Assembly (NCBI GenBank): GCA_010645155.1
Contig: CM021315.1
Location: 7,857,126 to 7,921,125 of the forward strand
Length of the DNA stretch: 64,000 nt
DNA from: Tigriopus japonicus
Lineage: Eukaryota > Arthropoda > Copepoda > Harpacticoida > Harpacticidae
Reading direction: 5' to 3'
Part shown: in pieces, positions 61,980 to 64,000 of the stretch
Position numbering within the stretch: position 1 is the stretch's first letter
Layout: the number at the start of each line of letters is the position of its first letter
The notes under the pieces: generated by a model
Told to the model about the DNA's origin: nothing
Database searches by the model: none
What the model saw: the letters and a program-made list of their open reading frames with translations, nothing else
Program-made: the position numbers and the translations under genes

Positions 61980-63386
61980 TCACAATAGTTTCAATCCAAT
62001 TCGATTTCGTTGAATGTCCACACTCAAAATTTCGACCAGTACTTTTTGACCAAGCGACACTTCTTTTTTCATTTGACTTTTGTGGATCAGTCCATTCTGA
62101 GATACGCCAATATCCACAAAAGCACCAAAGTTGGTGACATTGTTCACCACACCTTGTAATGTGACTCCAACTTTAAGGTCTTCCACAGACATGACTCCTT
62201 TCTTGAACACCGGTTTGTCCATGGTATCGCGAATGTCGAATCTCAGAGATTGAGAAAATGCCTCCACGATGAGCTCAATGGTCGCTAAATCCTTCTTGAG
62301 GGCTTGAGCAATCCGCTCCATCATGCTTTTATGTGTTAATAATGCCTTGAAATGGGCTTGAAACTTTTGGGTTCCAAGTTGCTTTTCGGAAAGGCCTTGA
62401 AGTTTGATGATGCTTTTGGCCAATTCGTATGATTCCGGATGGATCAAATAAGCGTCTAAGGTCGGGCTAAATTCGAGCAAAATTAACCCTGATCGGAAAA
62501 AAACTCAATCAGCAATTGTATACCTTTCTCCTCTGTCAGGGAAAATGCGCACAAATCCTGCACATTGTTCGAAAGTTTTGGGACCAATTCCCTTAATTGA
62601 GCTCAACTCTTTTCGCGATGAAAACCTTTTGTGGCTTTCTCTCCAATTCACGATTTCGCGGGCAATTTTCTTCGACAATCCAGCCACTTTCTCCAAAACA
62701 TGAGGGGAAGCAAAATTAAGATCCACACCTAAAAATATTTTTTCCAACTTATAGACAGTCGAAAAAAGCGACACCTAGTGGCATTCATTGCGTTATCTTG
62801 AGTGCAGGTGTAAAGAAAATACTCACCTGCAAAACTGACGCATTCAATCATAATCTCGTCGAGGTTCTTTTTCAATTTTGCTTCGGGCAAATCATGTTGG
62901 TACATCCCAATTCCAAGATGTTTAGGCTCGATCTTCACGTATTCCGACAATGGATCTTGGACTCGTCGAGCAATCGAAGCTGCACTTATGTAAAGAGGGT
63001 CTAAACCAGGATGCTCTTCCATGGCAATGCTTGAGCAACTAAAGCCAAAATGACAAGAAATATGTTTAGCAAACACTGTCAATGTTATTTTTAGAGTGGT
63101 GTTCCTTGCCTGTAAATGGAAGCACCCTGTTCATTAACAATGGTGTATTTAAGGTCCAAGTCCATGTTGATCTCACCACTTTGAATGACATCCATGACGA
63201 CCTTTTCGGTTTCTCTACACGCTTTGCCATTCCCGAGAGCAATCACGGTCACGTTGTGTTTATTTATCACATGGATAAACTTATTGAGAACGTTCTCAAA
63301 CACTTTTGGGAATGTGAAGCGAAAAGCACCGTAGTCCAGAATTTCGCTGGACTCGTTGATGACGGCGTATTTGCATTGGCTAAATC
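61980..63386 (-). CDS. SRBD1: SRBD1/Tex-like S1 RNA-binding protein, 3' part
   Basis: The last four exons are on the minus strand: 63110-63386, 62827-63038, 62524-62728 and 61980-62466. The 5' exons lie beyond the right edge of the window. Domains in order: YqgF/RNase H-like fold ([27 protein letters not shown]), the [19 protein letters not shown] block with GIGMYQHD, a helix-hairpin-helix module ([37 protein letters not shown]), the HPESY block, and a C-terminal S1 domain ([17 protein letters not shown]). This order is that of bacterial Tex and animal SRBD1, RNA-binding proteins linked to transcription. The first intron uses a GC donor (AG|GCAAGG) and the last is only 57 bp, a multiple of 3 carrying an in-frame stop (TGA) that removes doubt that it is an intron. 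Confidence 0.92.
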
Positions 63387-64000
63387 CTAGGAGATAAATA
63401 TGAGTTCTGTCGATGACATATGCCGATCTAACATGTCTCAGAAATAAAGTTAAAAGAAATTCATTCAAAAATATTAAAAGGTTTTCGGTTTTCCGGGAAT
63501 TTTAGCTACAGTGTGTTGCAAAAGAAACGGAACGGCTAACTTTATCATCTATAACTCGGGATTAAAACTTAATTGAAGCCTCATATTTATTGCATGATTT
63601 GCCAAACACTGGAAACAAACAAACACAGGAAAAGTAACTTCCCTCTGGTTCAAAATCTAGCGACGACGGTTTTTCCCCTGAGGGGTCATTTTTTTAAACA
63701 AACCGTCCGTGAGTGCGACATTAAATTTGACTAAGACCCAAAATAAGACGACATAATGGAACTAAAAACACGTGTATCTGAAGAATTGTTATCTGACGCA
63801 TTTTTTGACCTTTGTTCATTTTTTGTGAGCTATACCATATCAGAGTTACGTTTATGCTTTGCTGTTCCGTTTCTTATGAATAACCCGGTATATGACTACT
63901 CGTGGTCAAGGACCCCTTCAAAGGTGGACTCTGAGTCCAAGGACATGAATCATCATTCAATTCAATTAACCATATGGGGTTATTTAGGGTCAAAGTTCAA
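63387..64000. other. Intron of SRBD1 continuing past the window
   Basis: The acceptor at 63387-63388 shows that an intron begins here on the minus strand. It holds the TA element at 63507-63890 and no coding sequence I recognise. Confidence 0.6.
63507..63890. mobile_element. Non-autonomous TA element (MITE), 384 bp
   Basis: The left end reads TACAGTGTGTTGCAAAAGAA and the right end, reversed, TACCGGGTTATTCATAAGAA; both continue ACGGAAC. About 21 of 27 positions match and both ends have TA. There is no transposase frame. It lies within an intron of the SRBD1-like gene. Confidence 0.65.

Overview
The window is nuclear DNA of an arthropod, most likely a crustacean and possibly a copepod. The evidence is short GT-AG introns (about 57-150 bp), a Nudel-type mosaic protease, a tandem pair of ionotropic-receptor-like glutamate receptor genes, and many TA-flanked Tc1/mariner and pogo-type relics. 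The species assignment is inference; the eukaryotic protein families are seen directly.

Layout. Positions 1-27,000 are a gene-poor, repeat-rich stretch in which I find no convincing host gene. It holds two hairpins, a 20-bp and a 26-bp minisatellite, a decayed DD37E Tc1/mariner element, several short non-autonomous TA elements, a tRNA-like SINE-type fragment, and several large inverted repeats, one with a transposon remnant nested in it. Positions 27,005-32,623 (+) hold a six-exon gene for a membrane-anchored Nudel-like protease with one intact and one dead protease domain. After a 3.4-kb spacer with another inverted repeat comes a gene-dense half: HRD1/synoviolin ubiquitin ligase (+), an unrecognised 211-aa protein (-), two small membrane-protein ORFs 7 nt apart (-), NOL8 (-), SRFBP1/BUD22 (-), a TPR membrane protein (-), BRAT1-like (+), a double C-type lectin (+), two ionotropic-receptor-like genes (-), a very large intronless SUN-domain protein (+) and the 3' part of SRBD1/Tex (-), whose 5' end lies beyond the window.

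Functional links. The genes are mostly unrelated housekeeping genes. NOL8 and SRFBP1 are both predicted ribosome-biogenesis factors. They lie head to tail with about 150 nt between stop and start and a strong 3' splice acceptor just before the NOL8 start, an arrangement that suggests (but does not prove) an operon with trans-splicing. The most unusual protein is the SUN-domain protein: the region between its transmembrane segment and its SUN domain carries about 700 residues of hydrophobic, partly repeated sequence where SUN proteins normally have coiled coil.
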